Below are positions 53,935-62,759 of a DNA stretch of 64,000 nt, piece by piece. The stretch is from contig CAVAWT010000002.1 of NCBI GenBank assembly GCA_963592435.1, positions 45,696 through 109,695 of the forward strand, in the 5' to 3' direction. The notes beneath the pieces are model-generated. The model saw only the letters and a list, made by a program, of their open reading frames with translations. It did not search any database and was not told the DNA's origin. Each line of letters begins with the position of its first letter. The first letter of the stretch is position 1. The DNA comes from Phoenicibacter sp963592435 (GTDB taxonomy: Bacteria; Actinomycetota; Coriobacteriia; Coriobacteriales; Eggerthellaceae). The translations under genes and the position numbers were made by a program.

Positions 53935-54927
53935 TTATTTTGTTGCAACTTTCAAAACTTTTGAAGTTATAGGGCGCATTGCTTGAGAAGCAATTTTTGA
54001 TCCTGCGACAGTCTTTTTGACCAACGCGACAACACCATCAATGCTCCCACCTGCCTCGAAATAGGCAATCAGGGCCCTGCCAAGAGCTTCTGTTGTCGCG
54101 AGCGCAACAGCTCCAGAAACAACAAATTTTGGAACTGGTAGGATTTTGCTGGCAACTTTGAAGAAACGTCTTCCAAAAATTGCACCGACTAAAACGCCCG
54201 CAGCTTCTTTCAAAAGTGCATAGTCAAGCTTTTTTCCATAAATTGCGGCAATTTGAGCAAGCATCTTTAATTGATTTATGAACATAAGCGGGAAATCAGC
54301 GACACCTATTGCAGGAACAAACCCGATTGCGGCGTTTTCTATTGCTGTCAGATGAACAGTTTCTGTTGCCATTGGTCTTGCAACGAAAGTAAACGCTGAA
54401 GCAAAAGCAAATTTCTTGCCGACACACACACTGGCAATCCAGCTTCCCAGCTTGTTTTTCATACGCTTGACTGAGTCTTCATCATCAAAAACCAAAGTGC
54501 AATAGTCGCCTTTTAACAAGTTTTTAGAAAAAGCACCAGCATCACTCGGCGCAGTCTTTCCGTCAACAACACAATATGCAGGAACTTTCAACTCCCTGCT
54601 TTTTTCAGCGATTTCACTCGCAACATTTGTTCCGCAGGCAATTATGACAACCATGTCTGCGTTTTCATCGATGTGAACGTTGGAATTTGAAAAATAGTTT
54701 ATTTGCAACCTGACATTTGATGCGTTTGACAAAAACAAGTTTCTCACTTCTGCACAAGCCTCATTTGAAGCTGCGTCATCGACAAGCATCAAAACACTGA
54801 CTGTTGCGTCTTTAACGTCAAAATAGGTCTCAATCTCATTCGTCACATCTTTTAAATCTGAGACGCTTGGAACAACTTCAGAGACTTCTTTGTTAAATTT
54901 TTTAATGTTTTTAAATGATTTTGGCAT
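53935..54927 (-). CDS. DUF697-like membrane-associated protein in the elongasome operon
   Basis: 330 residues, tentative. The N-terminal ~170 residues look like a Rossmann or GTPase-like alpha/beta fold (VSVLMLVDD, MVVIIACGTN, VPAYCVVDG) with no GKS/T P-loop. The C-terminal half is hydrophobic with the DUF697 pattern IGFVPAIGVADFPLMFINQL and MLAQIAAIYGKKL. It overlaps rodA by 17 bases. Function unknown; context suggests a link to cell-wall elongation. Confidence 0.65.
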   Translation of the reverse strand: MPKSFKNIKKFNKEVSEVVPSVSDLKDVTNEIETYFDVKDATVSVLMLVDDAASNEACAEVRNLFLSNASNVRLQINYFSNSNVHIDENADMVVIIACGTNVASEIAEKSRELKVPAYCVVDGKTAPSDAGAFSKNLLKGDYCTLVFDDEDSVKRMKNKLGSWIASVCVGKKFAFASAFTFVARPMATETVHLTAIENAAIGFVPAIGVADFPLMFINQLKMLAQIAAIYGKKLDYALLKEAAGVLVGAIFGRRFFKVASKILPVPKFVVSGAVALATTEALGRALIAYFEAGGSIDGVVALVKKTVAGSKIASQAMRPITSKVLKVATK

Positions 54928-56173
54928 GTTTCACTTCCTTACGCTTTCCAGGCACACTTTGCGCCATTGACGTTTTCCAAACATTTGCAACCAGCCCTGA
55001 GCAGGCAAAATTGACTATCATAAACGATGAGCCATAACTAACAAATGGCAACGGAATTCCTGTTATTGGCGTGACCGCACAACACATTCCGATGTTTTCC
55101 AAAATTTGGAACAGCCACATCGCACTCACACCTACACATATTAACATACCAAAGACATCACTTGACTGTTTTCCAATTTTAATCGTCATAAAAATTAAGC
55201 ACAGATAAAGAGCAATCAAAACAATCGCGCCTAAAAACCCAAGTTCTTCGCATAAAACACAAAAAATAAAATCGGTTGGAGCTTCAGGCAAAAATCCTAG
55301 AGATGATTGCGTAGCATTGCCGAGCCCTTTTCCGAATGCTCCGCCAGATCCAATTGCAATCATTGCTTGTGCAAGGTTATAACCTTCTCCCGACGAGTCT
55401 GTGTCATTTTGGTTCAAGAAAACGAAAAGGCGATTTCTCTGGTAGTTTTTTAGAAGTTTATATTCATAAGTTCCATCACTTGCTTGCGTTTTCAAAACTT
55501 CATCGATTGCAAGAAGGGCAAGAAATGCAACGACAATTAAAAGTATCGTTCCGATGACATATCTTCCTTTCGCACCGCCAACAGTGACAACAACAGCGCA
55601 AATGATGAAGTAGACAAGACCTGTTCCCAAGTCAGGCTGAGTTAAAATGCAAACAAAAGGGATTGCAAGCATGCCAACGGTTTTGCAATACTCTTTAAAG
55701 TTGCCAAGCTTGTCTTTGTTTTTTGTAACAAGAGAAGCAGCGAAAAGGATGACTGTTATTTTTGCAAGCTCTCCTGGCTGAAATTGCATTCCAATTTTTA
55801 CCCACGACCTTGCACCCATCGCTTCCACTCCGATGACTGGCAAGTGTGGTGACAAAATTAAAACAACAGAGACGACTAGCAAAGGAATTGTTAATTTTTC
55901 AAAGAATTTGTAATTAAAAAAGAAAAGTGAAACGAAAATTACCAATCCCATTCCAAGACCCATTAATTGTCGCGCAAAGGAATATTGCGCATTTCCAGAC
56001 ACTGCTGAGGCGCAAACGATGAGTCCATAAATGACCAGCAACGTGAGAGTTGCGAAAAAAGGCAAATTCATTTGTTGCAGGAAAGAAAAACTGCCACCCT
56101 TTCCCATTCCTTTCGTACCAGAACCTTGGTGCGAAAAACCTCCTACGTTTTCAAATGTTGGGATGTGTGGCAT
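54911..56173 (-). CDS. rodA: RodA peptidoglycan polymerase (SEDS)
   Basis: 420 residues, ten or so membrane helices. The SEDS signature GARSWVKIGMQFQPGELAKI is present, as are FCVLCEELGFLGA and the C-terminal TGIPLPFVSYGSSFMIVNF. It polymerises glycan strands with PBP2 during elongation. It starts three bases after the mrdA stop. Confidence 0.93.
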   Translation of the reverse strand: MPHIPTFENVGGFSHQGSGTKGMGKGGSFSFLQQMNLPFFATLTLLVIYGLIVCASAVSGNAQYSFARQLMGLGMGLVIFVSLFFFNYKFFEKLTIPLLVVSVVLILSPHLPVIGVEAMGARSWVKIGMQFQPGELAKITVILFAASLVTKNKDKLGNFKEYCKTVGMLAIPFVCILTQPDLGTGLVYFIICAVVVTVGGAKGRYVIGTILLIVVAFLALLAIDEVLKTQASDGTYEYKLLKNYQRNRLFVFLNQNDTDSSGEGYNLAQAMIAIGSGGAFGKGLGNATQSSLGFLPEAPTDFIFCVLCEELGFLGAIVLIALYLCLIFMTIKIGKQSSDVFGMLICVGVSAMWLFQILENIGMCCAVTPITGIPLPFVSYGSSFMIVNFACSGLVANVWKTSMAQSVPGKRKEVKHAKII

Positions 56174-56176
56174 GAC

Positions 56177-58300
56177 CTAGTTTCCTCTGCTTCCCAAACT
56201 CGATCCAATAGAAACGCCACTCTTAAGCGATTCTCCTGCATAGCCTGCAATCGTTCCAACCTCAGTCGAAGCGTTGTTTTCGCCTTCGATCGCAGCCTTC
56301 AGCACATCAACGACGATTGGCGCAGAATCTTCTGTTGCAGAATCGCCATGTTGCAAAACGCAAGCTGCGACATATTTCGGATTGTCATAAGGCGCAAATC
56401 CGACGAAAAGCGTGTCAGGAACTTCGTTTGCGTGTTCGGCCGTTCCTGTTTTTCCTGCCATGTCGATCCCAGCTTCATCACAAAACCCACTGACGCTCGA
56501 GTCTGACAAAACCATGTCGTGCAAAGCTTCGCAAACAAATTTTCTGTCAGCTTCGTTTAACTCTGGCTGAACCAGCACTTCTTTTTCAGTCTCGAGCACT
56601 GTTTTTCCTTGAGAGTTCTTGACAGCCGAAACAAGATGAGGTTTCATTGTTTTGCCTGTCGCAACGCATGAATAGGCGCAGGCGAGCTGGATCGGCGTCA
56701 CCAAAACATCACCCTGACCGATGATCATGTTTGTGTAGTCACCGCCCATCCAGTTTCCTTGAGATGGAACATTTCTCCAGCGCTCTTTTTTCCACTCAGG
56801 CGTCGGAATGCGTCCTGCCACCTCATCAGCCAAATCTATTCCTGTTTTTCTACCAAGATTAAATAGCGAATAGTAATCCTGCAAAGCGGTGTCAGACATG
56901 TCTCCAGAGCCTGATGAACTGTGAAGATAGAACTGTTTTGCAATTTCATAAAAAACAACGTCGCAAGAAACAACAATTCCCCTGTGAAGACCAATTGTGC
57001 CATGACCTGTGAGATTCCAGCATTTCTGAATGTCGGCTGAGCCAAAGCCATCCCACTCGCCTGTGCAAACGTAACTCGAACCAGAAGAAGTCAAGCCATA
57101 ATTTAGTCCTGCCATCGCGCTCATCGCTTTCATCGTTGAACCAGGCGCATAACCAGATGAAATTGAACGATTTAGCATCGGGCTTCTTGAGTCCTCTTCG
57201 GAATAGAGGCTCCAGATCTCTTCAGGAATTCCACCAGTGAACTGGTTTGGGTCATAAGTCGGAAAAGATGACATCGCAACAATGCCACCTGTCTCGATTT
57301 CCATGCAGACGACTGCACCTGTTGAAGCTTTTCCAGCCAAACATTTCTCGCTCAAATCTTTGTCTGCGACATATTGAGCATGCGCATCGATTGTCAGAGT
57401 CAAGTCACTTCCACGCACAGCTTCAATTTCGTTTCTTACCTCGACTATGTTTCCATCAGCGTCAACCCTGACTTCGCGCTGCCCAGCATCTCCCGACAAA
57501 AGGTTGTTATATTGAAGCTCCAAGCCACTTTTTCCATTTGCAACGTCAAGAGAGAGCGAATGGTCTTCTGAAGCTGAAACTTCTTCTTCTGTTGGATAGC
57601 CAGTGTAGCCCAAAACGTGTGAGCAGAGAGCACCATAAGGATATTTCCTCACCGCTCTGCTCTCAACAAAAACACCAGGCAGGCCATCTTTGTGTTCCAG
57701 AACCCAAGCAATGTCACGCTCCGAAGCCGTTTGCGAAACAACTCTCCTGCTTTGTGCTCCGCTTGTTGAATCTAAAATCCGCTTTCTGACGATGCCCAAC
57801 GGGATTCCAAGAACTGCACTAAGCCTTCTCATGACATCTGTGTCTTCTGAAACGTCCTTTTCGGCAACAACAGTTGAAACGTTTTCGGAATAGGCCAGAG
57901 TCCTTCCATTTCTGTCTTGCACGATACCCCGAGCAGCTGAAGTGCTGACAGTTTTATATTGATTGTTGTTTGCTGCTTTTTCATATTCATTTTGACTAAA
58001 AATTTGAATTGAAGCGAGCCTTGTGATGAGAAGAGCAAAAATTCCTGCAGTTGCAACTCCAAGCCCAGTCATTCTTTTGTTGATTTTCGCGAAAGCGTTT
58101 TTCTCAGATTCGTTTTTTTGAACGGAACCTTTCGTTTGGTGCTTGCCTGTTTTAATTACCTCATTTGCTCCAACTTCAGCTAAGTCTTTTTTTAACTTGA
58201 CCTCGTTTTCTTTTCGCAAGTCTAAAACTTTTAAGACACAAATTGCGACTAAGGCTAACACTATCGCTGTTATTATTGCTATTATTAGCGCTTGTAACAT
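56177..58300 (-). CDS. mrdA: Penicillin-binding protein 2 (class B transpeptidase)
   Basis: 707 residues. Transpeptidase motifs are S388-T-M-K391 (GYAPGSTMK), S445-C-D and K617-T-G (AGKTGTAEH). A pedestal domain with ARGIVQDRNGR lies before it. There are two hydrophobic N-terminal segments (about 4-25 and 79-97) separated by ~50 charged residues; class B PBPs normally have one. It cross-links glycan made by RodA. Confidence 0.94.
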   Translation of the reverse strand: MLQALIIAIITAIVLALVAICVLKVLDLRKENEVKLKKDLAEVGANEVIKTGKHQTKGSVQKNESEKNAFAKINKRMTGLGVATAGIFALLITRLASIQIFSQNEYEKAANNNQYKTVSTSAARGIVQDRNGRTLAYSENVSTVVAEKDVSEDTDVMRRLSAVLGIPLGIVRKRILDSTSGAQSRRVVSQTASERDIAWVLEHKDGLPGVFVESRAVRKYPYGALCSHVLGYTGYPTEEEVSASEDHSLSLDVANGKSGLELQYNNLLSGDAGQREVRVDADGNIVEVRNEIEAVRGSDLTLTIDAHAQYVADKDLSEKCLAGKASTGAVVCMEIETGGIVAMSSFPTYDPNQFTGGIPEEIWSLYSEEDSRSPMLNRSISSGYAPGSTMKAMSAMAGLNYGLTSSGSSYVCTGEWDGFGSADIQKCWNLTGHGTIGLHRGIVVSCDVVFYEIAKQFYLHSSSGSGDMSDTALQDYYSLFNLGRKTGIDLADEVAGRIPTPEWKKERWRNVPSQGNWMGGDYTNMIIGQGDVLVTPIQLACAYSCVATGKTMKPHLVSAVKNSQGKTVLETEKEVLVQPELNEADRKFVCEALHDMVLSDSSVSGFCDEAGIDMAGKTGTAEHANEVPDTLFVGFAPYDNPKYVAACVLQHGDSATEDSAPIVVDVLKAAIEGENNASTEVGTIAGYAGESLKSGVSIGSSLGSRGN

Positions 58301-58329
58301 CTCAGATGATCACCCAGTTAACAAAAGTT

Positions 58330-58842
58330 TTAATATCTCGACTTCCAAGCAGATGTGGGCTGCGTCTGTGAAACTTTTGACAGAGCAAAAAGCATCGCAA
58401 TGCAAACAATCCCATCAAAAAGACACGACCAAAGAGCACCTGAAGTGAAAGCGAGAACGATTGTCAGGCCTGGTGTTGCAATGCCAACAATCAGGCAGTT
58501 TAAAATGTTTATGATTGCACAAACAACAAACGCAATTATGCATTTTTCTTGCAAACTCGAAGAGCTGACGTTTGCGACAAGGCTGACACTCAGGACGTTT
58601 GAGAGAACAAAGAGCAAAGTGAAAGCTCCAACTGGACCTCCAAGTGTTAGGTCGACAATGATGCCAAGAACAACTGCCAACACAATTTTTGGTTTTTCTG
58701 CATTCGACAAAGAAATCGCAACAATGAAAGCAAGGCAAAAATTGATGGTCGTACCAGCAATGTTTAAGAGAGGTGAAACAATCAATTGCAACAAAATTGT
58801 CACAATTGCACCGATAACGTATGTAGCCAATTGCTTTTTCAT
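58330..58842 (-). CDS. mreD: Rod shape-determining protein MreD
   Basis: 170 residues, five or six membrane helices. The family-like segments LGIIVDLTLGGPVGAFTLLF and TINFCLAFIVAISL are recognisable. MreD joins MreB, MreC, RodA and PBP2 in the elongasome. It lies between mreC and mrdA (21 and 29 bases). Confidence 0.85.
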   Translation of the reverse strand: MKKQLATYVIGAIVTILLQLIVSPLLNIAGTTINFCLAFIVAISLSNAEKPKIVLAVVLGIIVDLTLGGPVGAFTLLFVLSNVLSVSLVANVSSSSLQEKCIIAFVVCAIINILNCLIVGIATPGLTIVLAFTSGALWSCLFDGIVCIAMLFALSKVSQTQPTSAWKSRY

Positions 58843-58863
58843 AATGTTTCGCTCAAAACTAAC

Positions 58864-59703
58864 CTAGTCTGTCGCCTGTGCACTTTTCACAACGATAACT
58901 TCTTCAAACGCTGTGTTGTCTGCTTGCTTGATTGTTGCTTTCAAACTTCCGTCTTGAGAGTTTCCGCTGACTTTTGAAACTGTCCCGATTATGATGCCGC
59001 GAGTGAAACTTCCTCCAAGACCACTTGTTATTATTATGTCACCTTCTTTGACTTCCGCTGAAGTCGCAATGTTTTCTGCAGTTATGAGACCATCGAGCGA
59101 TCCTTTAACAACACAAGTCACTCTCGAAGACTGAATCATCGCAGCAACTCCAGATTGTGGGTCACTCAAAAGACGCACAACAGAAGTTGAAGATGTAACA
59201 GAAGAAACTTGACCAATGACTCCATAGGAAGAACAGACTGTTGCACCGACAAATGAACCGTCTGATTCCCCAACGTCGACTGTTATCGTCTGGTTCCAAC
59301 TTTCACTCGTTTTTCCTATAACATGCGCACTGACGCCGTCAATGTCATAAGAATCTTTCAAATTAAGAAGTTCTTGTAACCTTTGAGCTTCTTGGCGATA
59401 TTCTTCACCTTTTGCAACTTGGCTTGTCAACTCAGCATTTTGCTCTTTTAATTGTGACAAAGTTTCACTGCTTGCATTTTCGTCGCTCGTTTGCTTTTGG
59501 CTCTCATTTGATGCACTTGACGCACTTTTAGTTAGTGAAGTTAGTGGCGAGAAAACTTTTGTTGCGCTTTGTTGCGCTGAATGAAGAGGTCCACTGCTTC
59601 CCTCGCGCGACCACAGAAAAATTGCAATTATGCAAATCGCACATATTATGCATACAGTCAAAACGAAACTTTTGTTTCCTCTGCCTTTAAAATTGTCATT
59701 CAT
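58864..59703 (-). CDS. mreC: Rod shape-determining protein MreC
   Basis: About 279 residues from ATG 59703 (GAGG eleven bases upstream). A cytoplasmic tail is followed by a membrane helix (VLTVCIICAICIIAIFLWS) and a coiled coil (about 60-115). The beta-barrel domains carry VIGKTSESWNQTITVDVG and ITSGLGGSFTRGIIIGTV. The in-frame ATG at 59793 lies inside mreB and is rejected. It scaffolds the elongasome outside the membrane. Confidence 0.92.
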   Translation of the reverse strand: MNDNFKGRGNKSFVLTVCIICAICIIAIFLWSREGSSGPLHSAQQSATKVFSPLTSLTKSASSASNESQKQTSDENASSETLSQLKEQNAELTSQVAKGEEYRQEAQRLQELLNLKDSYDIDGVSAHVIGKTSESWNQTITVDVGESDGSFVGATVCSSYGVIGQVSSVTSSTSVVRLLSDPQSGVAAMIQSSRVTCVVKGSLDGLITAENIATSAEVKEGDIIITSGLGGSFTRGIIIGTVSKVSGNSQDGSLKATIKQADNTAFEEVIVVKSAQATD

Positions 59704-59732
59704 GTGATTTAAAACCTCACATAAAGAAAGGA

Positions 59733-60788
59733 TTAATGCGTGCGCATCAACGTTTGACGAAGGGCAGTTGGAGACTCCAAAACCTTCAAACAACCCGTTA
59801 CAACATTTGTCAGAGCTGTTTCAGAGCAAAAAACTGGGATGTCGAGCTCGGTTGCAAGATAGGTGTCAAGACCAGTCAAAAGCCCACCACCGCCTGTTAA
59901 CAAAATTCCGTTTGAAATGATGTCGGAAGCAAGGTCTGGGTTTGTCGACTTAAAGGTGTCTTTAATGTGCAGAACCATCTCTTCAATTTGCGGAACGAGA
60001 GCGGCTCGCACGTCTTCAGACTGAATTGTCACCTCTTTTGGCTGCTCTGTGTAAACGTCTTGACCAGAGATGATCATGTCTCTTTCATGCCCATCAGGAA
60101 ATTCCATGACTGAACCAACTTTGATTTTAATGACTTCAGCAGTTCTTTCTCCGATTTTTATTCCTAACAAATCGCGAAGGTGCATCGCTATCGAGTCGTC
60201 GAGCCTGTTTCCAGCCAAACGAAGCGAACTTGAGCTGACAATTCCACCCAAAGATATGACGGCAACCTCAGTTGTGCCACCTCCGATGTCAACAACCATC
60301 GATCCTGTTGGTTCTGTGACGGGCAAATCCGCGCCCATCGCGGCAGCCATCGGCTCCTCGATCAAAAATGCTTGGCGTGCACCAGCCTGAATCGCGGCTT
60401 CAAAAACTGCACGCTTTTCAACAGATGTTGCCCCACAAGGAATGCAAATGACAATTCGTGGTTTTTGCTGAAAAAAGCTCGATCGCTCAAAAGCCCTGTT
60501 AATGAAAGCCGAAAGCATCGCTTCGGTTATGTCATAATCTGCAATGACTCCATCTTTTAAAGGATGAACTGCAGTGAAAGCGTCAGGCGTGTGGTTGATC
60601 ATGTTTTTTGCTTCATGACCGACCGCCAAAACACGTTGCGTGCTCTTTTCAATTGCAACAACGCTCGGCTCATTTATGACAACACCCTCCCCTTTTAGGG
60701 CTACGAGCGTGTTTGCTGTTCCTAAGTCGATCGCCATATCCACTGGCGATCCGAATGAAAAACTTGGTAATCTATCTAAAAAGGACAT
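59733..60788 (-). CDS. mreB: Rod shape-determining protein MreB
   Basis: 351 residues, actin fold. It has MAIDLGTANTLVALKGEGVV (phosphate 1), the VVDIGGGTTEVAVISLGGIV phosphate 2 loop and LTGGGGLLTGLDTYL (adenosine). It organises lateral wall synthesis. First gene of the operon running to the radical SAM pair. TTGACA stands about 50 bases upstream but has only a weak -10 partner at 17-18 bases. Confidence 0.97.
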   Translation of the reverse strand: MSFLDRLPSFSFGSPVDMAIDLGTANTLVALKGEGVVINEPSVVAIEKSTQRVLAVGHEAKNMINHTPDAFTAVHPLKDGVIADYDITEAMLSAFINRAFERSSFFQQKPRIVICIPCGATSVEKRAVFEAAIQAGARQAFLIEEPMAAAMGADLPVTEPTGSMVVDIGGGTTEVAVISLGGIVSSSSLRLAGNRLDDSIAMHLRDLLGIKIGERTAEVIKIKVGSVMEFPDGHERDMIISGQDVYTEQPKEVTIQSEDVRAALVPQIEEMVLHIKDTFKSTNPDLASDIISNGILLTGGGGLLTGLDTYLATELDIPVFCSETALTNVVTGCLKVLESPTALRQTLMRTH

Positions 60789-60936
60789 AAATTCCTCTCA
60801 AATTCGCTTACTTATGCAACATTATTTTACCACAGTGTCAAAGTTGAGTGCCGATCGCGTTACTTCATTTTAAAAATGAGATGAAAATGGTCATAGTGGC
60901 ATTGTGTTATTAAACGCATGGTAGCTTTTCCTTGCT

Positions 60937-60965
60937 GGGGACTGCGATTACAAGGACCGTCCCCT
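60937..60965. repeat. REP-like hairpin (GGGGAC ... GTCCCC)
   Basis: GGGGAC at 60937 pairs with GTCCCC at 60959-60964 around a 16-base loop with AAGGACC. The right arm ACCGTCCCCT recurs at 62647-62656 beyond the AlbA_2 gene. The GGGGACGGT core resembles REP-type elements often seen in Coriobacteriia and Firmicutes, associated there with Y1-type transposases. No transposase is present here. Confidence 0.5.
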
Positions 60966-61021
60966 AAAATGTCGCAAATGTCTGCACTGTTTCGAAAGGT
61001 GACTGCAGATGTCTTTCTCAG

Positions 61022-62491
61022 TCACATTTTTTCTATTACTCGAAACTTAACCTGTGAACCAACTGCGACCTGCTCGAGAATGTTTTCCACAATCATTTTG
61101 TCCACAGTTTTCGATAACTTTGAGGTGATTCCTTTATAACTCATTGCCCTTGCCAGCTGATTTTTTGACATAGCGTCTTGCCCTAACGCATCAACAATTC
61201 GCCCTTCGTACTCTTCATCTTTTTCTTTCTTGTTTTTAGTTTCTGCAAAGAAAGGATGAACCGGAATCGTCACTGAAAGGAAATTGCGCTCTTCATCCAT
61301 CTCGAAACTTAAAGTCCCAGAACCGTTTCGCTCAAGGGCCCGAAACGCATTAGGGAAACCTGTGTTGCGCCCTTCTATAAAGCCAAGCTCCTTCAGGAAA
61401 TCACCAATTCTTCGATTACGATAAATGCGCGCTCGGATGTTAAAATCTGCAATGTTTTCGTCAGTAATGCTTCTGTCAAAACCAGGAAAACTCGTGACTT
61501 CAATGCTGTTTTTCGTAATTCGAACAGTAATTGGCTCATTTACTTGGTAAGACCTGTGATACACTGCGTTTGCAAGCACCTCCTCAATCGTCTTCATCGG
61601 ATAATTGACAATCCTGGTCGATTCAGCCTCGTCATCTTTCTTAATTACCGCCTCCTTAAGTGCATAATTTTTAAGGTAAGACAATGCATCAGAAAGCTGT
61701 CGCTGTATAGGACCAGTGAAAGTTTTCTCAATCATGTTTCTACCCGTCGGGTCAGGTATGTCCACCACTTCAATTCGAGCATAGCGAAAAAAGCGTTCAG
61801 GTGTTTCGCAAAACATTAAAACACCAACATTCAGCGGATGCAAATCCTCTGGAGGGCCAGAAACAAGTTGCATATCTTGAGCAAGCTTGAGCGCGTCGTA
61901 ATCTGTTGAAAGTGGGTAAAGATCACTCCCAACAGCCTTTAGATGCTGCCGCATTAGGGCAACATCAAGATCATCTACATGGCTAAGCAAATTTGGACGA
62001 TCGTCAAAAGGAATGTCGGTAGACACATAAAACAACTGTTTTTCCTCATCGGGTGATGCAATAATCGTGCTTGAGAATTTTCGAATGTAGTAATTCTTAG
62101 GGGACTTTTTTGCAAGGACATCCTTAGAAGCTTTGTATGGTCTGCCGTGCCCACCAGGAACCCAAATGACAATAATGACCTTGTCATCGTAAAAAACAGG
62201 CTCAACAATTGGGTTATAAAGTGGCTCAATTTTATGACACAGCGCTACCAACTTCTTCAAAATTGAATCGACTTTATTTTTTGGAACTCCTTTTGGCGGA
62301 AGAACAGGGGTGCCATCCTTCTCCTCAACACCAATAACAATGTATCCGCCACCAATGTTGTCGATGTCATTTGCCAATGCGCAAATTGTGTGCACAATGG
62401 GGTTCGGGTTCCACCCAGCCTTAAATTCAATACGCGTCGACTCAACAACATGCGCATTAAGCAATTTGTCTATGTTAACAGGTAATGCCAC
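61022..62491 (-). CDS. AlbA_2/Schlafen-like transcriptional regulator with ATPase-like C-terminal domain
   Basis: 489 residues. An N-terminal AlbA_2 (Schlafen-like) domain shows VESTRIEFKAGWNPN and GGGYIVIGVEEKDG. The second half has the HATPase_c_4 pattern EEVLANAVYHRSYQVNEP and EGRNTGFPNAFRALERNGSG. The C-terminus looks like a winged helix (SKNQLARAMSYKGITSKLSK). Such proteins are putative regulators, and some occur in defence or mobile loci. GTG start at 62491 with AAAGGGGC upstream. Flanked by REP-like motifs and preceded by a multi-operator promoter. Confidence 0.88.
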   Translation of the reverse strand: MALPVNIDKLLNAHVVESTRIEFKAGWNPNPIVHTICALANDIDNIGGGYIVIGVEEKDGTPVLPPKGVPKNKVDSILKKLVALCHKIEPLYNPIVEPVFYDDKVIIVIWVPGGHGRPYKASKDVLAKKSPKNYYIRKFSSTIIASPDEEKQLFYVSTDIPFDDRPNLLSHVDDLDVALMRQHLKAVGSDLYPLSTDYDALKLAQDMQLVSGPPEDLHPLNVGVLMFCETPERFFRYARIEVVDIPDPTGRNMIEKTFTGPIQRQLSDALSYLKNYALKEAVIKKDDEAESTRIVNYPMKTIEEVLANAVYHRSYQVNEPITVRITKNSIEVTSFPGFDRSITDENIADFNIRARIYRNRRIGDFLKELGFIEGRNTGFPNAFRALERNGSGTLSFEMDEERNFLSVTIPVHPFFAETKNKKEKDEEYEGRIVDALGQDAMSKNQLARAMSYKGITSKLSKTVDKMIVENILEQVAVGSQVKFRVIEKM

Positions 62492-62513
62492 TTACAGTGC
62501 CCCTTTCATTGCT

Positions 62514-62575
62514 TTCGACGCTTTCGACAAAGAAAACATCGAAACCTTCGATGAAATTATATCGAAAGCGTCGAT
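62514..62575. promoter_or_regulatory. Three-copy operator array TCGA-N5-TCGA
   Basis: Three palindromic sites, 62514-62528, 62538-62552 and 62561-62575, each contain TCGA-N5-TCGA (for example ATCGACGCTTTCGAT on the minus strand). Centres are 24 and 23 bases apart, about two helical turns. One fills the promoter spacer, one spans the predicted start and one the leader. This strongly suggests repression, probably by the adjacent AlbA_2 protein. Confidence 0.75.
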
Positions 62576-62584
62576 ATTTTGCAA
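62556..62584 (-). promoter_or_regulatory. Promoter of the AlbA_2 gene (TTGCAA-N17-TATAAT)
   Basis: On the minus strand TTGCAA (62579-62584) and a perfect TATAAT (62556-62561) are 17 bases apart. Predicted start lies near 62549, inside the second operator. Confidence 0.75.
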
Positions 62585-62646
62585 GGGGCTGTATTACAAA
62601 CATCCCTTTTGCTGCTCTGAGCCTCTCTATGAAATTCCAACAAAGC

Positions 62647-62656
62647 ACCGTCCCCT
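62647..62656. repeat. Second ACCGTCCCCT motif (half REP-like)
   Basis: Exact copy of the 10-base motif at 60956-60965, located upstream of the AlbA_2 promoter. Together they bracket the gene and its control region. Confidence 0.4.
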
Positions 62657-62704
62657 CAAACACTTGCAACGCCAACACGCTGGACATTCTTCCATTGGAC
62701 AAAA

Positions 62705-62730
62705 AAGCCGAAGCGGCTAAACTTCGGCTT
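62705..62730 (-). terminator. Intrinsic terminator of the BspA-like gene
   Basis: AAGCCGAAG / CTTCGGCTT arms with an 8-base loop on the minus strand, followed by T residues, 30 bases after the stop codon. Confidence 0.9.
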
Positions 62731-62759
62731 TGTGCGTTGTTTCTGGCTGGATGCCTAGG

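Noticed and set aside
60999..61025. GTGACTG/CAGTCAC inverted repeat at the AlbA_2 stop
   Set aside because: Large loop and no T-run on the minus strand; not convincing as a terminator.
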